DNA of 6,951 bases, taken from positions 1 to 6,951 of the forward strand of contig JAFGSC010000127.1 of NCBI GenBank assembly GCA_016934875.1. The letters are read 5' to 3'. This document shows positions 6,704 to 6,951 of the stretch, piece after piece. This DNA comes from Candidatus Atribacteria bacterium (GTDB taxonomy: Bacteria; Atribacterota; Phoenicimicrobiia; Phoenicimicrobiales; Stramentimicrobiaceae). The notes beneath the pieces were generated by a model. That model saw only the letters and a program-made list of their open reading frames with translations, did no database searches and was not told where the DNA came from. How positions within the stretch are numbered: position 1 is the stretch's first letter; each line of letters opens with the position of its first letter. The position numbers were made by a program, and so were the translations under genes.

Positions 6704-6805
6704 TTAGAAAGTATCATAAAAAAAACCTTTTCGTTCGGAGAACGAAAAGGTTAAAAAGTTATAATCAATGTTAAGCGTGATGAAGATTATTAAACATACA
6801 ATCAT
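6704..6805 (-). CDS. Putative pyr operon leader peptide, 33 codons
   Basis: On the minus strand an ATG at 6805-6803 has AGGAAGG (6821-6815) ending 9 nt upstream. It opens a 33-codon frame beginning MIVCLIIFITLN, passing FLTFSFSERKG and closing with TAA at 6706-6704. The frame reads in phase across the whole 13-bp terminator hairpin (6752-6724) and stops 18 nt beyond the end of the stem, 38 nt before the pyrB start. The peptide is rich in Ile and Phe (7 Phe in 33) because the RNA is U-rich. It has no run of one regulatory amino acid of the kind found in amino-acid attenuators. It resembles the role, not the sequence, of the 44-codon E. coli pyrL ORF ahead of pyrBI. Function as a translated leader is inferred from position, ribosome site and frame. 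A chance 33-codon ORF remains possible. Confidence 0.6.
   Translation of the reverse strand: MIVCLIIFITLNIDYNFLTFSFSERKGFFYDTF
6718..6752 (-). terminator. Intrinsic terminator in the pyr leader (attenuator)
   Basis: On the minus strand AACCTTTTCGTTC (6752-6740) pairs perfectly over 13 bp with GAACGAAAAGGTT (6736-6724) around a 3-nt loop TCC, and six further T residues (6723-6718) follow. This is a strong rho-independent terminator located between the promoter and pyrB, so transcription of the operon must be decided here. The plus-strand reading is followed by A-rich sequence, so it is directional. U tracts just upstream (UUUUU at 6757-6753) and inside the 5' arm (UUUU at 6748-6745) are candidate UTP-sensitive pause sites. 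I found no PyrR-binding consensus and no strong classical antiterminator stem. Confidence 0.9.
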
Positions 6806-6819
6806 TATAAAGTACCTTC

Positions 6820-6836
6820 CTAGTATCTCGTACTAG
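6820..6836 (-). promoter_or_regulatory. Small leader hairpin overlapping the leader ribosome site
   Basis: CTAGTA (6836-6831), loop CGAGA, TACTAG (6825-6820) forms a 6-bp hairpin near the start of the transcript. Its 3' arm runs into the AGGAAGG Shine-Dalgarno site of the leader ORF: the last AG of the arm is the first AG of that site. It could modulate ribosome loading or protect the 5' end. Only the pairing potential is seen, and the role is inferred. Confidence 0.4.
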
Positions 6837-6856
6837 TTTAAAGATATCCCTTAGAA

Positions 6857-6884
6857 AGCATATCACAACTTTCATAATTGTCAA
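6857..6884 (-). promoter_or_regulatory. Sigma-A type promoter of the pyr operon
   Basis: The -35 box is TTGACA (6884-6879), a full consensus. After a 16-bp spacer comes the -10 box TATGCT (6862-6857), preceded by TG one base upstream (extended -10). Transcription is expected to begin about 7 nt downstream, near G6850 in the sequence TAAGGGATA. This gives a leader of roughly 185 nt before pyrB. No other convincing promoter serves the operon in this window. Confidence 0.75.
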
Positions 6885-6951
6885 TGAAAATTTTACAGTG
6901 AGATATTATGACTGATCATTCGGGTCTTATAAAATACTGAATAAATATTAA
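6885..6951. other. Sequence upstream of the pyr promoter
   Basis: This AT-rich stretch has no open frame of note. The only structure seen is a short interrupted palindrome ATGA-CTGA-TCAT at 6908-6919, about 24 bp upstream of the -35 box. It is too short to call an operator. Confidence 0.3.

Noticed and set aside
6666..6850. PyrR-type binding loop and antiterminator in the pyr leader
   Set aside because: I looked for the PyrR anti-antiterminator consensus (of the form ARUCCNGNGAGGYU) and saw no match. The only alternative pairing to the terminator arm found is 7 bp with two G-U pairs, which is weak for an antiterminator.
6840..6860. Nucleotide-sensitive reiterative transcription at the GGG near the inferred start
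   Set aside because: Bacillus pyrG uses GGGCT and E. coli pyrBI uses a T run at the start. Here the sequence is TAAGGGATATC, lacking the following C or a T run, and the start site is only predicted.
6908..6919. Operator-like palindrome ATGA-CTGA-TCAT upstream of the pyr promoter
   Set aside because: Four-base arms are too short to distinguish from chance in AT-rich sequence.
1..6951. CRISPR array, tRNA, rRNA or insertion sequence
   Set aside because: No regularly spaced repeats, tRNA-like cloverleaf, rRNA sequence or transposase was seen.

Overview
The window comes from an AT-rich, low-GC Gram-positive genome. A clostridial origin (class Clostridia or a close relative) is likely. The evidence is strong Shine-Dalgarno sites (AGGAG/GGGAGG types), a PyrK-dependent (class 1B) dihydroorotate dehydrogenase, a long-form (type 2) OMP decarboxylase, and the gene order pyrB-pyrI-pyrC-pyrF-pyrK-pyrD-pyrE, which is familiar from clostridia. 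No species can be named from the sequence alone.

Layout. Positions 1-204 hold no recognisable gene, only a short open frame running in from the left edge and an imperfect direct repeat. Two overlapping plus-strand genes follow: a flavodoxin-like protein (205-708) and a small HExxH zincin-like metalloprotease (698-1096). They run head-on into the 3' end of a seven-gene minus-strand operon, with only 13 nt between the stop codons. Read from its promoter, the operon is pyrB (6665-5748), pyrI (5745-5314), pyrC (5314-4157), pyrF (4170-3313), pyrK (3322-2612), pyrD (2619-1711) and pyrE (1700-1110). Junctions are very tight: four overlap by 1-14 nt, one has a 2 nt gap and one a 10 nt gap. This points to a single transcript with translational coupling.

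Together the operon encodes steps 2-6 of de novo UMP synthesis. PyrB with the allosteric chain PyrI makes carbamoyl-aspartate, PyrC cyclises it, PyrD/PyrK oxidise dihydroorotate with NAD+, PyrE adds ribose-phosphate and PyrF decarboxylates OMP to UMP. Carbamoyl-phosphate synthetase (carAB), PyrR and a uracil permease are not in the window.

The most interesting part is the roughly 185-nt leader upstream of pyrB (about 6850-6666). It has a good promoter (TTGACA, 16 bp, TATGCT with an extended TG), a small hairpin, and a previously uncalled 33-codon ORF with its own Shine-Dalgarno site (6805-6704). That ORF runs straight through a perfect 13-bp intrinsic terminator (6752-6718), with U-rich tracts just upstream of the terminator and in its 5' arm. 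I see no PyrR-binding consensus. The arrangement closely resembles the translated-leader, UTP-sensitive attenuator of enterobacterial pyrBI (pyrL), but here it precedes a whole clostridial-type pyr operon. This is my main candidate for an undescribed regulatory system. The architecture is read directly from the sequence; the mechanism is inference.
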